Below, one piece after another: positions 50,427-60,400 of a stretch of 64,000 nucleotides of DNA. Made by a program: the position numbers and the translations under genes. The stretch is from Lachnospiraceae bacterium (GTDB lineage: Bacteria; Bacillota; Clostridia; Lachnospirales; Lachnospiraceae), in NCBI GenBank assembly GCA_902363665.1, contig CABJAW010000002.1, positions 62,001-126,000 on the forward strand. Direction: 5' to 3'. The notes under the pieces are model-generated. The model had not been told where the DNA came from. It did not search any database and was given only the letters and a program-made list of their open reading frames with translations. How positions within the stretch are numbered: the stretch's first letter is position 1; every line of letters begins with the position of its first letter.

Positions 50427-51455
50427 TTATCTCTTATGATCTTTTCTCCACTCCCGTACCACCGGCAGACTGCAGTCAACAAGATCGGCAGTCTGCTCGT
50501 CTGTCATACCTTTCGCAAAAAGACGGATGGCAACTTCACGTTTGCCTTCCAAAAGGCCAATGCGCTGGCCTTCTTTAAGGCCCAGGCGCTGGCCTTCCTT
50601 AAGTCCTAATCGCTGGCCTTCCTTAAGTCCTGATCGCTGGCCTTCCATCCACCCATCATGAAATAATTCCTTCGATACCTTGCACATATAATCAATCCCT
50701 CCTTCTTCACACTTCAGATAGTGTACCCGCTTCGACAATGCTCCCTGGCTCATATCGTACGGATCGCCTGTTTTAAAGTACTTCATCAGCTTCGCTATCT
50801 CACCGCCATCGTCCATTTCCGCATTTACATACAAGATCCGGCGTCCTTCCTGATACGGTCTCAAATACTCACCCGAATCACTCTCCTGATGCTTTCTGGT
50901 GCATTTGCATCTGCTGCTTCCATCGTATAACCCTGGACATACCGCATAAACCGTCTGCCCACCATGCCAGATATCCGATTCACTGATATAAACAGCCGTC
51001 ACCTGCGGCATGTCACCATACGGCATCCCTTTCAGCAGATACTCACTGTCCACCATCGCACAGTAAAAACGTACCCTCTTCGCGTGATCCACCGTATCTT
51101 CACGCTGAATCTCAAGATTGTAAAGATTCCCTTCACTATCCTCTGCAAACAGATCCAATATCGCATCATGTGCCGTAATCTTCGAAATACGATGCTGTGA
51201 CCGCACCTCTTTCAGCACCAGATCCGGCTTCTGCAGGATGATTCGCAGCACATGCTGACAGGCCTCAAGGTCATCCAAAGCCACCGACAGAAACACATTA
51301 CTCAACAATGTAAACCTTTGTATTTTACTGACCAGGTACTCTTTCTGAGTGATAAGCGACTGCTCTTCTCTGCTCTCTTTTTTACAGATTCCTTCTTTAC
51401 TCGTTCTGCCATTTACTCTGTTACATTTTTTGTTCGATTTTTCTTTACTCTTCAA
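50427..51455 (-). CDS. PD-(D/E)XK nuclease-family transposase/Rpn-like protein
   Basis: The protein of about 342 residues resembles the PD-(D/E)XK nuclease family transposases (PF12784 type). KEYLVSKIQRFTLLSNVFLS is followed by HDAILDLFAEDSEGNLYNLE with the nuclease acidic pair and IQR. The C-terminus has four 8-residue repeats (EGQRLGLK) forming a coiled or helical arm, then a helix-turn-helix-like end (MTDEQTADLVDCSLPVVREW). The start is uncertain: only TTG codons are available in frame before the conserved opening. These proteins are multicopy and mobile-like in gut Clostridia; activity is unproven. Confidence 0.82.
   Translation of the reverse strand: MKSKEKSNKKCNRVNGRTSKEGICKKESREEQSLITQKEYLVSKIQRFTLLSNVFLSVALDDLEACQHVLRIILQKPDLVLKEVRSQHRISKITAHDAILDLFAEDSEGNLYNLEIQREDTVDHAKRVRFYCAMVDSEYLLKGMPYGDMPQVTAVYISESDIWHGGQTVYAVCPGLYDGSSRCKCTRKHQESDSGEYLRPYQEGRRILYVNAEMDDGGEIAKLMKYFKTGDPYDMSQGALSKRVHYLKCEEGGIDYMCKVSKELFHDGWMEGQRSGLKEGQRLGLKEGQRLGLKEGQRIGLLEGKREVAIRLFAKGMTDEQTADLVDCSLPVVREWRKDHKR
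50555..50650 (-). repeat. 24-bp tandem repeat, four units, in the PD-(D/E)XK gene
   Basis: Each unit encodes GLKEGQR(L/I/S). DNA identity between units is high, so copy number probably varies by slippage. All units keep the frame. Confidence 0.8.
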
Positions 51456-51585
51456 ATTACATTTTCCAAAGTTCTCCCCGCCTTCTGCAAATATCCCTCA
51501 TCCGCCCCTCACAGTTTCCCTGTGTTTCTATTCCCCTATTATATACAAAAAGAGAACATTCGACAACCCCGTTTCCCAAATATAT

Positions 51586-51622
51586 CAAAAAAGAGGACCA
51601 TCCTTTCCAGACAGTCCTCTCA
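51586..51622 (-). terminator. Terminator of the pilus operon
   Basis: On the minus strand AGAGGAC and GTCCTCT close a stem followed by six T. It lies 20-55 bases after the base-pilin stop. Confidence 0.8.
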
Positions 51623-51641
51623 TCCTCTTACCTGCTATCTT

Positions 51642-53786
51642 TTACTTCTTTTTCCTCTTTCTCACACCTGCTGCAATCAGCAGAACCACTGCCACGCCAG
51701 CCACCGCAAATACGACTGCGATCTGCGCGACCGGGGTGTCATCTCCGGTGCGGACATTGCCGCCCGGCGGGTTCGTGGACGGTGTGCCAGGAGGTGTCGT
51801 CTGCGGAGTGGTCTCCGTCTCAGTGGCCGGTGTCGTCTCCGTCTGTGACGGTGTCTCAGTCTCTGTCTCCGTTTCCGTCTCTTCCTCCTCAAAGACGTTC
51901 CTGATCGTCACAGTCTCCTCCGGAACCGTGCCGTCCGTCTTCGGTCTTAAGGTCACTTCTGTCTTATCTACCGAAACCTCAAACTCCAGATCCGGCGAAT
52001 TCTTCAGCACATTTCCATCCTCATCGGTCTCTGCCACGTAATACGTCTTGCTGCCATTCGAATCATTTCCGATTGCAACGTTAATTGTCACACTCGTCTC
52101 ACTGCCGCCGTACATTGCAAGCTCGATCACATCACCGAGCCGCTGCGTATGCTCCGCATCCTCAAAGATCGCCGCATAGAAGACGTCATCCGTATTGTAT
52201 GGCTCGCCATTACGGAATGTCTGTTTCACAAGCTTCAGCTTGCCATAGTAGTAATAATTGTACGGCAGCTCGTAGAACATATTCTTGAATGCAAACTCTG
52301 TATGCGGGCGATCCGGCTCGATCGATACCGTCTGTCCGTCCGGATAAGCAGGAATAAACATCTTGCCGTCCACTTCACCGGAAACCAGCGGCTCTCCCGC
52401 TTCATCCGTCTCGCACACGTAATACGTTTTTCCGGTTTCCAGATTGGAGAAGGTCACAGACGCACTTACCGTACCCTCAAATGCCAACGCCTTTACACTG
52501 GACACACGCTGCGTACACGCTTCATCCGAAAACAATGCCACATAAAATGTGCCGGTCGCCATCAGAGGAAAATCCGAAATATCCGTAATCGTTTTCGTCA
52601 CCGTCAGATCCGCCGAGGTCGGCGTTTCCTTCTTATCCACCATCGTAACCGTCGCCGATTCATCCGCCGTGCCGGTCACCGTAAATGGCTCATCCACGGA
52701 TACCTCATATCCATCCGGCGCTTCCACCTCACAGAGAAAATAGCTGCCGACCGGAATCCGCTTCAGCTCATACGGCTCTGCCGTCGTCGTAAAAAGATAC
52801 GATGCCGAACCATCCTCCTTACGGAGCACATTTCCATCACTGTCCTTGACCGTCAGCTTCGCACCGGCAATCGGTGCACCGGATTCGTCCACCTTGTTGA
52901 CGATGACCCTGGTCTGCCGGTTCAGCGCCGACACCGAAACTACCGTGCCGGAAGCAGGCTGATACACATCATTAAGCTCCTCAACCGTACCAGCTTCTGT
53001 GATAGAAAAATAATATGGCTCAGACATTAAAATATATCCATCCGGTGCTTCCATCTCCGTAAAGCGATAGTCCCCGATCGGCATGTCCGTGACAACGATC
53101 TGGCCTCCCTCACTCGTCGAAAGCTCCTTCTTAAATACCTTCCAATAAAACGTACCCTTATCATCACTTCCGGATTCTGCATCAGAAGGAATATCCGCCT
53201 CACTATCTACGTATACCTTGCGATGCAGCGCAAAACGCGCTTTCTGTACGACATTCCCTTCCTCATCCGATTTGAGCAAAATCACTGCCCCACCCGGAAA
53301 CGTATACTTCGGGGAAAGTATTACATCATACACCCACGCAGCCTCCGTCGAAGACGAATACGGTACCGGGATCAGTGCCGGTGAAACCTTCAGTTGCTCC
53401 TCTCCATCCGTCTGTGCCGCAAGATACAGTGCCGGTGAAAGCTTTTCAAATTTCATTTCACCGGAAGCTCCTGCCGTTCCGGCCATACCTTCCACGCCCT
53501 GCGTCATAGCATAAGCCGCAAGCTTTTCCGCTGCTTCCTGCGCCTGTGCCGCATCATTCAGATTTTCAAATGAAAAGCCGCTGCTTCGAAACGAATCACG
53601 AAAAACGTAACCGCTGCCATCGTAATCCGCCACCGCATACAACGTCAGTTCAATCCCATTTGCGGTCTCAGGAAGCTGCAATGTAACCGATCCCTCCTGT
53701 GCCTTCGCCATCCCGGGCAAAAGACACAGAGCCCACAGCAACAATCCAAGCAGCCATCCGCTTTTTCTTCGGATCTCCTCACTCAT
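51642..53786 (-). CDS. Minor/basal SpaA-type pilin with isopeptide Cna-B domains
   Basis: The 714-residue wall protein has a signal peptide (SGWLLGLLLWALCLLPGM, cut near AKAQ) and at least four Cna-B/SpaA-type domains. These include VIVNKVDESGAPIAGAKL to CEVEAPDGYEVS (with the E-box glutamate), LTVTKTITDI and KLKLVKQTFRNGEPY with YYVAETDEDG. A Thr/Pro-rich stalk follows. The end is NVRTGDD, a hydrophobic span and KRKKK, so the sorting motif departs from LPXTG. As last gene after the sortases it is probably the base or wall-anchor pilin. Start at 53786 chosen over an upstream in-frame start within the sortase gene. Confidence 0.9.
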   Translation of the reverse strand: MSEEIRRKSGWLLGLLLWALCLLPGMAKAQEGSVTLQLPETANGIELTLYAVADYDGSGYVFRDSFRSSGFSFENLNDAAQAQEAAEKLAAYAMTQGVEGMAGTAGASGEMKFEKLSPALYLAAQTDGEEQLKVSPALIPVPYSSSTEAAWVYDVILSPKYTFPGGAVILLKSDEEGNVVQKARFALHRKVYVDSEADIPSDAESGSDDKGTFYWKVFKKELSTSEGGQIVVTDMPIGDYRFTEMEAPDGYILMSEPYYFSITEAGTVEELNDVYQPASGTVVSVSALNRQTRVIVNKVDESGAPIAGAKLTVKDSDGNVLRKEDGSASYLFTTTAEPYELKRIPVGSYFLCEVEAPDGYEVSVDEPFTVTGTADESATVTMVDKKETPTSADLTVTKTITDISDFPLMATGTFYVALFSDEACTQRVSSVKALAFEGTVSASVTFSNLETGKTYYVCETDEAGEPLVSGEVDGKMFIPAYPDGQTVSIEPDRPHTEFAFKNMFYELPYNYYYYGKLKLVKQTFRNGEPYNTDDVFYAAIFEDAEHTQRLGDVIELAMYGGSETSVTINVAIGNDSNGSKTYYVAETDEDGNVLKNSPDLEFEVSVDKTEVTLRPKTDGTVPEETVTIRNVFEEEETETETETETPSQTETTPATETETTPQTTPPGTPSTNPPGGNVRTGDDTPVAQIAVVFAVAGVAVVLLIAAGVRKRKKK

Positions 53787-53808
53787 ACCCAATCGTATCC
53801 TTTCTTTC

Positions 53809-54648
53809 CTAAACTTTCTTCTTTTTTCTTCCAAACGGAACAAAAAGAATCAGGAGCGTCATCACAAGCACCACTCCCGCAGCGCCTCCTCCGGCAATCA
53901 TCAGAATCGTCCGTACCGGAAGCTTTGCTTTCTCCGTCACACCGGAACCTTCCGCTGAAAGCGGCATCTCCTCCGGAACATATTCCGTCCGTTCCCCGCG
54001 CACCAGAAGCCGGTGGCTGTTAACACCATACGGCGTACATGTCAGAAGTGTCACATAATCCTTCCCCGGCACAATCCGAATATCATCCGTCTCCTCCGGC
54101 AGAACCACCTTGATCTGATCCACCTTATAAGCCAACGTCTCATTCAGTACATGAATATAAAACAGATCGCCCTCCTTCATCTGATCAAGATCCGTCAGGA
54201 TCTTCGCAGCCGGAAGCCCCGTATGACCGGAGAGCACACAGTGCGTCGAAATACCGCCTACCGGAAGCGAGGTGTCCGGCATATGGCCGATCCCACGTTC
54301 CAGTACCTCCGTATCGATCCCATGATAAATGGGCATATATACATTAATCTTTGGAATCTCCAGATAACCGATCGCATCCGTAACTGCCAGCAGCTCATCA
54401 TACGAGGCAACCGATTCCTCATCACCTTCGCTGAGTGCCTTGTTGTAATCCTGCGCCTTCTTCAGCATCGCCTCAATCTCTGAAGTATCCTCTTTTTCCA
54501 ACGCCGCCGTATAATCTGCAATTTCAATCTTTGCCGTATACACACTGATCCAGTCACTGAGCATCGGGTAAGTCAGAATCCCGATTCCTGCCATCAGCAC
54601 ATAAAAAATAAACAACAGCGGCAGCCTTGCCTTTACTCTATTTTTCAT
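53809..54648 (-). CDS. Class C (pilin-polymerising) sortase, second copy
   Basis: This 279-residue sortase has an N-terminal membrane anchor (LLFIFYVLMAGIGIL), catalytic His in VLSGHTGLP, catalytic Cys in TLLTCTPYGVNSHRLLVRG with Arg, and a C-terminal second membrane span (TILMIAGGGAAGVVLVMTLL). The C-terminal membrane span is the class C mark. It joins pilin subunits through lysine isopeptide bonds. The gene overlaps the upstream sortase gene by 11 bases. Confidence 0.95.
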   Translation of the reverse strand: MKNRVKARLPLLFIFYVLMAGIGILTYPMLSDWISVYTAKIEIADYTAALEKEDTSEIEAMLKKAQDYNKALSEGDEESVASYDELLAVTDAIGYLEIPKINVYMPIYHGIDTEVLERGIGHMPDTSLPVGGISTHCVLSGHTGLPAAKILTDLDQMKEGDLFYIHVLNETLAYKVDQIKVVLPEETDDIRIVPGKDYVTLLTCTPYGVNSHRLLVRGERTEYVPEEMPLSAEGSGVTEKAKLPVRTILMIAGGGAAGVVLVMTLLILFVPFGRKKKKV

Positions 54649-55471
54649 CTGGTTTTTTCAGACTCCTCCTGCGATAAATCTCCGCACTGACTGCAACAAT
54701 CACCGCCGCAGCAACAATCACGACAATAACCAGAATCTGCCGTTTGATCACCGATGACAGCCCTGCCTTTACCGTTCCATTCCCCGAAGCCTGCTCCTTC
54801 ATTTCCTCAGGCACGTAGTCCGTGCGTTTTCCCCTCACCAAAAGACGGTCGCTGTTCACCCCGTAAGGCGTACACGTCACAAGCGTTACGTAATCCTTCC
54901 CCGGAAAAATCTTCAGCCCCTCCGTCTCATCCGGCTTTACAACCGAAATCTCATCCACCTCATACGCCAGCGTCTCCCCCAGCACATGGATAAAAAACAT
55001 ATCTCCTTCCTTCATCTTATCCAGAGAAGAAAGAAGCTCCGCCCCCGGAAGCCCCGTATGCCCGGACAGCACACTGTGCGTGTTCACACCGCCCACCGGA
55101 AGGGACGAATTTACAATATAGCCAACTCCCTTACTGAGCACTTCATCCGAAGTCCCATAGTAAACCGGGAGATAGACACTAATTACCGGTATCTCCAGAT
55201 GCCCGATCAGCCCGCCGGAATCCATATTCAGGCACTTGTCCTCATCCTCCTCATTCACACCGTAAAACAGATGTTGATTGAAGGTACGCGCCTCTTCCAG
55301 CCGCTCCTGCGCCCCAGTATCTTTCATCTCCTCCACCTTCTCCTCATAATCCGCAATACTGATCGAAGCCGTACTGAGCGTCACCAGGTTGCCGATTGAA
55401 GGATACAGGATAAACGCGATACCAAACAAAAAGATCAGCGCAATCAATCCCATTGGATACAATTTTTTCAT
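54638..55471 (-). CDS. Class C (pilin-polymerising) sortase, first copy
   Basis: The 277-residue sortase has N- and C-terminal membrane spans, catalytic His in VLSGHTGLPG, and Cys in TLVTCTPYGVNSDRLLVRG. It is clearly a paralogue of the next gene. Two tandem class C sortases imply divided labour, for example shaft polymerisation and incorporation of the tip or base subunit. The start follows AGAAAGGATG. Three hairpins separate it from the major pilin gene. Confidence 0.95.
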   Translation of the reverse strand: MKKLYPMGLIALIFLFGIAFILYPSIGNLVTLSTASISIADYEEKVEEMKDTGAQERLEEARTFNQHLFYGVNEEDEDKCLNMDSGGLIGHLEIPVISVYLPVYYGTSDEVLSKGVGYIVNSSLPVGGVNTHSVLSGHTGLPGAELLSSLDKMKEGDMFFIHVLGETLAYEVDEISVVKPDETEGLKIFPGKDYVTLVTCTPYGVNSDRLLVRGKRTDYVPEEMKEQASGNGTVKAGLSSVIKRQILVIVVIVAAAVIVAVSAEIYRRRSLKKPDEK

Positions 55472-55496
55472 GCAGCTTCATCCTTTCTGGTCCGCC

Positions 55497-55575
55497 TCCG
55501 CATGTCCTGCGGAAGTGAAACACAAAAGACGAAGTAACGTCTTTCAGTATGATCTCCGGGGCAGATGCCCCGGAG
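55497..55575 (-). promoter_or_regulatory. Three consecutive hairpins between major pilin and sortase genes
   Basis: TCCGCA/TGCGGA (55497-55513), AAAGACG/CGTCTTT (55525-55544) and the perfect CTCCGGGGCA/TGCCCCGGAG (55554-55575). None has a T tract on the minus strand. They look like mRNA processing or stabilising structures that favour pilin over sortase. Confidence 0.65.
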
Positions 55576-55658
55576 GCCAGTTTCTGCTGCTTTTGGCCAT
55601 TTATGCCGCATTCAGCTTTTTCTTACTTTTTTACTCCATCATCTTGAGCATGCTCAGC

Positions 55659-57278
55659 TTATGCCTGCTTTTTCTGCTTGCGCATATAAACAACAAACAT
55701 CAGAGCTGCCAGAGCTACCAGAACGATACCGCCGATTGTGAAGATTGTGGTACCCATTCCACCAGTGCCCGGGAGGGTGGTACCCTTCTTGTTGGTGATT
55801 GTTGTCTCATCATTATCGCCGTTCCAGGTTACCTGATAATTTGTCACTGCTGTAGAGTTTGCCGCTGCAAGAGACTCTGCATTTTCGCTTCCTGCTACTA
55901 CTCCACTCTCATTTTCAAGCGCACAGTTTGCATTGTTCGGTGCAACACTCAGTACAATTTCAATCTCATCCGTTTTCAGGCTGTAGCCATCCGGTGCCTT
56001 TGTCTCTTTTGCATAATAAGTACCAGCATCAAGTCCTGCTATTGTCGCAGTTCCCTTGGTTGCATCCTCTGAACTTGTTGTTATTGTCTGATAGTAATAA
56101 TAAGTCTTTCCGTTCTTGGTTATTTCGCCATTTTCAAGAGCTTCCGGATTATCTGCTGCTTTTTTATCTTCACGTGGTCCATAAATAGCAAATTCAGCAC
56201 CGCCAAGCAGAGTTTCCTGATTATCCTGATCTACCTTTTTAATTTTTAATTCGCCAGTATATGTAATAACAGTATCCTTCGGCGTCTTATGTTTTTCCTT
56301 TGTATCCCAGTTATTTGTATACTCAAGATCAACAGAGTTCGGGTTACCGTTGCTTCCAACCTGTGCGTTGCTGTTCAGTTCTGCTTTCAGAATAACTGTG
56401 ATTGTCGCTCCACCATTTGCAACAAGAATCGAATTGTCAACCTTAATTTCAACCCGTTTTGCATTCTCTCCTACAGGATTTGTAACTGTGCAGCTACCAC
56501 CGATATCTGTCGTTCCAATCTTAATACTTTCAATGCCAGCATAATTCAATCCTGCAGACATTTCGTCTGTGATTACATAATAAAGATCCGTTGCATCTGC
56601 TGGATATTCCGGAATCTGCGAATCAATCTGATATCTGATGGTGTCTCCAATTGCTGCTACGTTCGCATCGACCAGTGTTCCTGTATCGGAAGCTCCGGTT
56701 ATTCCAGAAAGACCCTTATCTTCGAGAATAATTTTCTTTGTAATACCAGCCTCAGATGTTTTCAGATTAACTGTCGTATTATCAACTACCGTTGTAAGGA
56801 TATATTTAGTTGCAATGCTTGCATCACCGCTTGTATGCAATGTTTCTTTTACAAGATAATAGCCCGGTGCAAGTCCTGCTATACTGCCGCTAGTAACGCC
56901 AGTGAACATTTTACCTGCCTCCATGGTAAAACCGTTTGCATTCGTAATTGCAGCAAGTTTTTTCGCAAGAGCAACTACCACACTGTTATCCGTTTCTAGG
57001 CTTTCAATCTCTGCAAGTTTCGCATCCGTAAGAACTCCTGCAAACTCGTTGTTCACAGAAATATTTGTCAATACTTGACTTCCGTTTAACGTTTCCACAT
57101 TACCGGATGCAATCTGATAAATACTGTACGTATTTTTCGCTGGAGTTGACTGATTATTTTTTACATAATTGATACTCAACGTATACGTTGTGCCATCCGC
57201 CATTGCCGTCACTGCCATTGCCATCGCCATTATCGCAAATATAGCAAATGCCAGAAGTTTCTTGAATTTGTTTTTCAT
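55659..57278 (-). CDS. Major pilin (shaft subunit), LPXTG-anchored, SpaH/EbpB type
   Basis: The 539-residue pilin has a signal peptide (MKNKFKKLLAFAIFAIMAMA) and an N-terminal pilin domain. A fimbrial isopeptide D2 domain (IGDTIRYQIDSQIPEYP) follows. A C-terminal SpaA/Cna-B domain (ELKIKKVDQDNQETLLGGA to YYAKETKAPDGYSL, E-box present) precedes sorting signal LPGTGG, a hydrophobic span and RKQKKQA. It is polymerised by the class C sortases encoded just downstream. The start at 57278 follows GGAAAGGTG. Its position between adhesin and sortases marks it as the shaft subunit. Confidence 0.94.
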   Translation of the reverse strand: MKNKFKKLLAFAIFAIMAMAMAVTAMADGTTYTLSINYVKNNQSTPAKNTYSIYQIASGNVETLNGSQVLTNISVNNEFAGVLTDAKLAEIESLETDNSVVVALAKKLAAITNANGFTMEAGKMFTGVTSGSIAGLAPGYYLVKETLHTSGDASIATKYILTTVVDNTTVNLKTSEAGITKKIILEDKGLSGITGASDTGTLVDANVAAIGDTIRYQIDSQIPEYPADATDLYYVITDEMSAGLNYAGIESIKIGTTDIGGSCTVTNPVGENAKRVEIKVDNSILVANGGATITVILKAELNSNAQVGSNGNPNSVDLEYTNNWDTKEKHKTPKDTVITYTGELKIKKVDQDNQETLLGGAEFAIYGPREDKKAADNPEALENGEITKNGKTYYYYQTITTSSEDATKGTATIAGLDAGTYYAKETKAPDGYSLKTDEIEIVLSVAPNNANCALENESGVVAGSENAESLAAANSTAVTNYQVTWNGDNDETTITNKKGTTLPGTGGMGTTIFTIGGIVLVALAALMFVVYMRKQKKQA

Positions 57279-57353
57279 TCTTTTCACCTTTCCTTTTCTT
57301 TTTTGTCTTGTCCGTTTCCGGTAAGCCATAGACGCCGATAAACCGCGGATTTC

Positions 57354-57389
57354 GGCTTTATCAGTCTTTCCGGCTTTACCGGTCTTTCC
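57354..57389 (+). repeat. 18-bp direct repeat between adhesin and major pilin genes
   Basis: Two units, GGCTTTATCAGTCTTTCC and GGCTTTACCGGTCTTTCC, lie between the adhesin stop and the pilin start. The same stretch holds a TTTATC/GATAAA pairing with the bases to its left. Confidence 0.6.
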
Positions 57390-57420
57390 ATTTAATGCGC
57401 GGAACTAAAGGTATTACGAA

Positions 57421-60400
57421 TTACGTTCCGGTTCCACCAGTTTTTTTACCTCCTTTCCCCGCATAATATGGTTTATTCTTTTTCTTTAAGGTCAGGAACA
57501 TCCATACTGCCGATACCGACAGAAATGCGATTCCCAGACCGTAAAAGACGAGTGGGTATTTGGAGCCTGTGCCCGGCAGGATAATGCCGGTTTCTTCTCT
57601 GGTGTTTGTGATGGTCACCAGATTTCCAGTCGTTTTGACTGCTCCCTTTGCTTCATCTAAAAGTGACTCATTCGGAGTCAGTTCCGTGCCACCGGACTGA
57701 TACGTAGTGGTATAACCAGTAAGACCTTTATTACCTGCTGTTGCTTTGGTCTCCCGCACATAATATATACCAGGAGTCAGATTGGTCCAACCGGATTTCC
57801 ATTCATTCTCGGTATTTAGCGTCACCGGATTTGCAATGGCAGTTCCACTCTTATCAACTGTCACTTTATTGCCTGAACTGTCATACAGCGTTACCTCTAC
57901 TGTATAGCTGCTGTGGTCAGTAACAGAATCCTTCCATTTCTTTTCCACGTCGATCTGGATTGGCTTCGTAATATCAAGCTTATTGGTGACAGTCACCTTT
58001 TCCACTCCGTTTGACTGGCTGCCGTCTTTATAAGTCATTTCATATCTTGCCTTATATCCGCCCGGCACCGGATCCTCCACTGCAAAGTAATAATAAAGAT
58101 TTCCATTCGGATCCGCTTTATCCAATCCTTCCCAGCTTGCTTTCCAGCCATTTGCACTGTTCAGGATCTTGTCCTGTCCTGGAACATACTCTGCATTTTC
58201 AGGAGTGACTGCACCGTCTCCTACGCTAAAGATCCAGCCAGAAGAAATAAGCATATCTGCCGAAGTCGTTCTGACTGTATTACCGGCATCCGAAATCAGA
58301 ACTGCTTCTCCGTTTACAATATTTGCTGCCTGTGCCGACGAAATCATATTTTGAGCGGTAAAGGTAATCGTGCCCTGATTTTTAGCTCGTCCGCCACCCC
58401 AATAGGATACTTCAGAGTTACTTTTATTGCAGAGTACCTTATCCCCATTATACAACTCAATATAATATTCTGTACTCGTATCTCCGGCCAGTTCTGTAAA
58501 AGTATATGACCATCCATTTACTGCATTCAATTGCGCCCGCTGCACTACTTTGTATTGCCTACTGCTATACAGCGGCACATCAAATGTAATATCTGAATCA
58601 GCCGATGGTATATTATTCTGCCATGCTACTGTTACAGTCACACTGTTTTCGCCAGGTGGCTCTGTCTCCAGAAGCCTCTTCGTCCGGTACAACTTAAAGC
58701 GCACATTTTCCGGCCGCAGATTCTGGCTGTTGTTGTCATCGGACCATATTTTTTCTGCTTTCAGTCCTGTGGTTTCTTTTTTGTTTTCCAAAAGAATCAT
58801 GCCACTGTCTGCAGACGCTGCCGATGCTTCCTGCCATTCTCCATCCTTTGTTTTCCAGCTTACGGTGTAACCCGCCGGCGGATTTTTCTCTGTGACGTAA
58901 TACGTGCCCTTTGTGATGCCAGACCAGGTGTACTCCCAGCCGTCTTCACTGTAACCGCTCTGCCCTTTTTTGTCTTTTCCAAGCGTTACTGTACTGCAAT
59001 CAACATCTGCTCCGGAAGAAGACTTTTTCCAGAGGATTATCTCCAGACTAGAAGGATGCTCTGCTTCTGAAAGTTCGTTTCCTTCCGCATCCAGCCATAC
59101 CTTCTTTACTGAGATATCAGTTTCGTTCTCATCCCGCGTCGTCTCATTGGTGATCTGAACCTTCTGAATGGAGGTCTTCGCTTCATCCCCATAGGTATAA
59201 AGATAGGACGCATAATATTCATCCAGATATCCTTTTCCTCTATCACCTTCCACCACATAGTAATAATACGTGTCATCGAGTTCTGTCCAGTTCCACGTCC
59301 ATCCGGTCGTTGTATTTTGGGAATTCTGCGAGGCACCGAGCGTCACTGTCTGCACTGCCTGAGCATCTGGCGGCAGTTTGAGCATTTTATTCGTACCATC
59401 CGTCAGGATTGGGGCCGCCTGATGCTTTCCATCAAGTGAAATACCTGACCAGCCCGAATATACCAGATGGATGGTTACATCACTTTTGACCTTTCGCAGG
59501 ATAAAAGCATGCTTTCCGTCTCCAATGTCGTGTCCTGTCAATGTAATAGTCTGTCCGTTTTCCGTATATTGTGCAGAAAGCAGTGTCGCATTGCCCGTTA
59601 CAGTCAGCTTCACATTGCTGCCGGAAATCGGTATGCTCACTGTGCCCGAAGTAACCGTCGTCCCCTGCTCCGTTTTAGACGGATCATTTGGATTTCTTCT
59701 CTCATACTCCAGCGTATACGTGATTTCTTTTGTCTCCTCTGCTTCCGTTTCTTCGTATCGAATCGAAGAACGATACAGGGTAACAGGAACTTCCGTCTGC
59801 GGTGTACCGGATTTCCATTGCTTCTCTACGGTTACAGACGTATTTCCAGGTTTCTTCTGATTTGTCAGTGTGATAACACCACCTGTAATGCCATCCCTGG
59901 TGTCGCTGGTGCTTTCATACGCAGCACTGACTTCAATCGTTTTTTCCTGATTATCTGAATCCAGGACCGTCATTGTCCCTTCCTTTACGTAGTAGTAATA
60001 TGAATTCCCATTCTCATCCTCAGCCGGAAGATGATTGAAGATATGATACCATTCACCCGTATCATTTGCTGCCAGTTCTGCCTCTTCAAACGGTGTCTCA
60101 GTTTCGTCTATCCGGGCATTTTCATCCAGTTTCTGATACAGCTTCAGTTTGATGCTGAGCACCTTTCTGCCCTCTGCATCTACAATTTTATCCGTATCCA
60201 TCGGCGAACCTTTGGAAGAAAGCCAGTTTTTCCGAACTTCTACTGAGGTATTTTTTGTTTCCCCCTTTGCATTTGTCAGCGTAATGTATCCCGTTGCGCT
60301 GTTCATTGCCACCTGCATAAAGCCTTCCGGAAGTGCATCTGTGCTGTCGCCCTGTGCGCTTTTTATATAGAAGTAATGCGGTGTTGCATCCAGCTGATAA

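Noticed and set aside
50555..50650. CRISPR array candidate
   Set aside because: The 24-bp units are contiguous with no spacers and encode an in-frame octad repeat.
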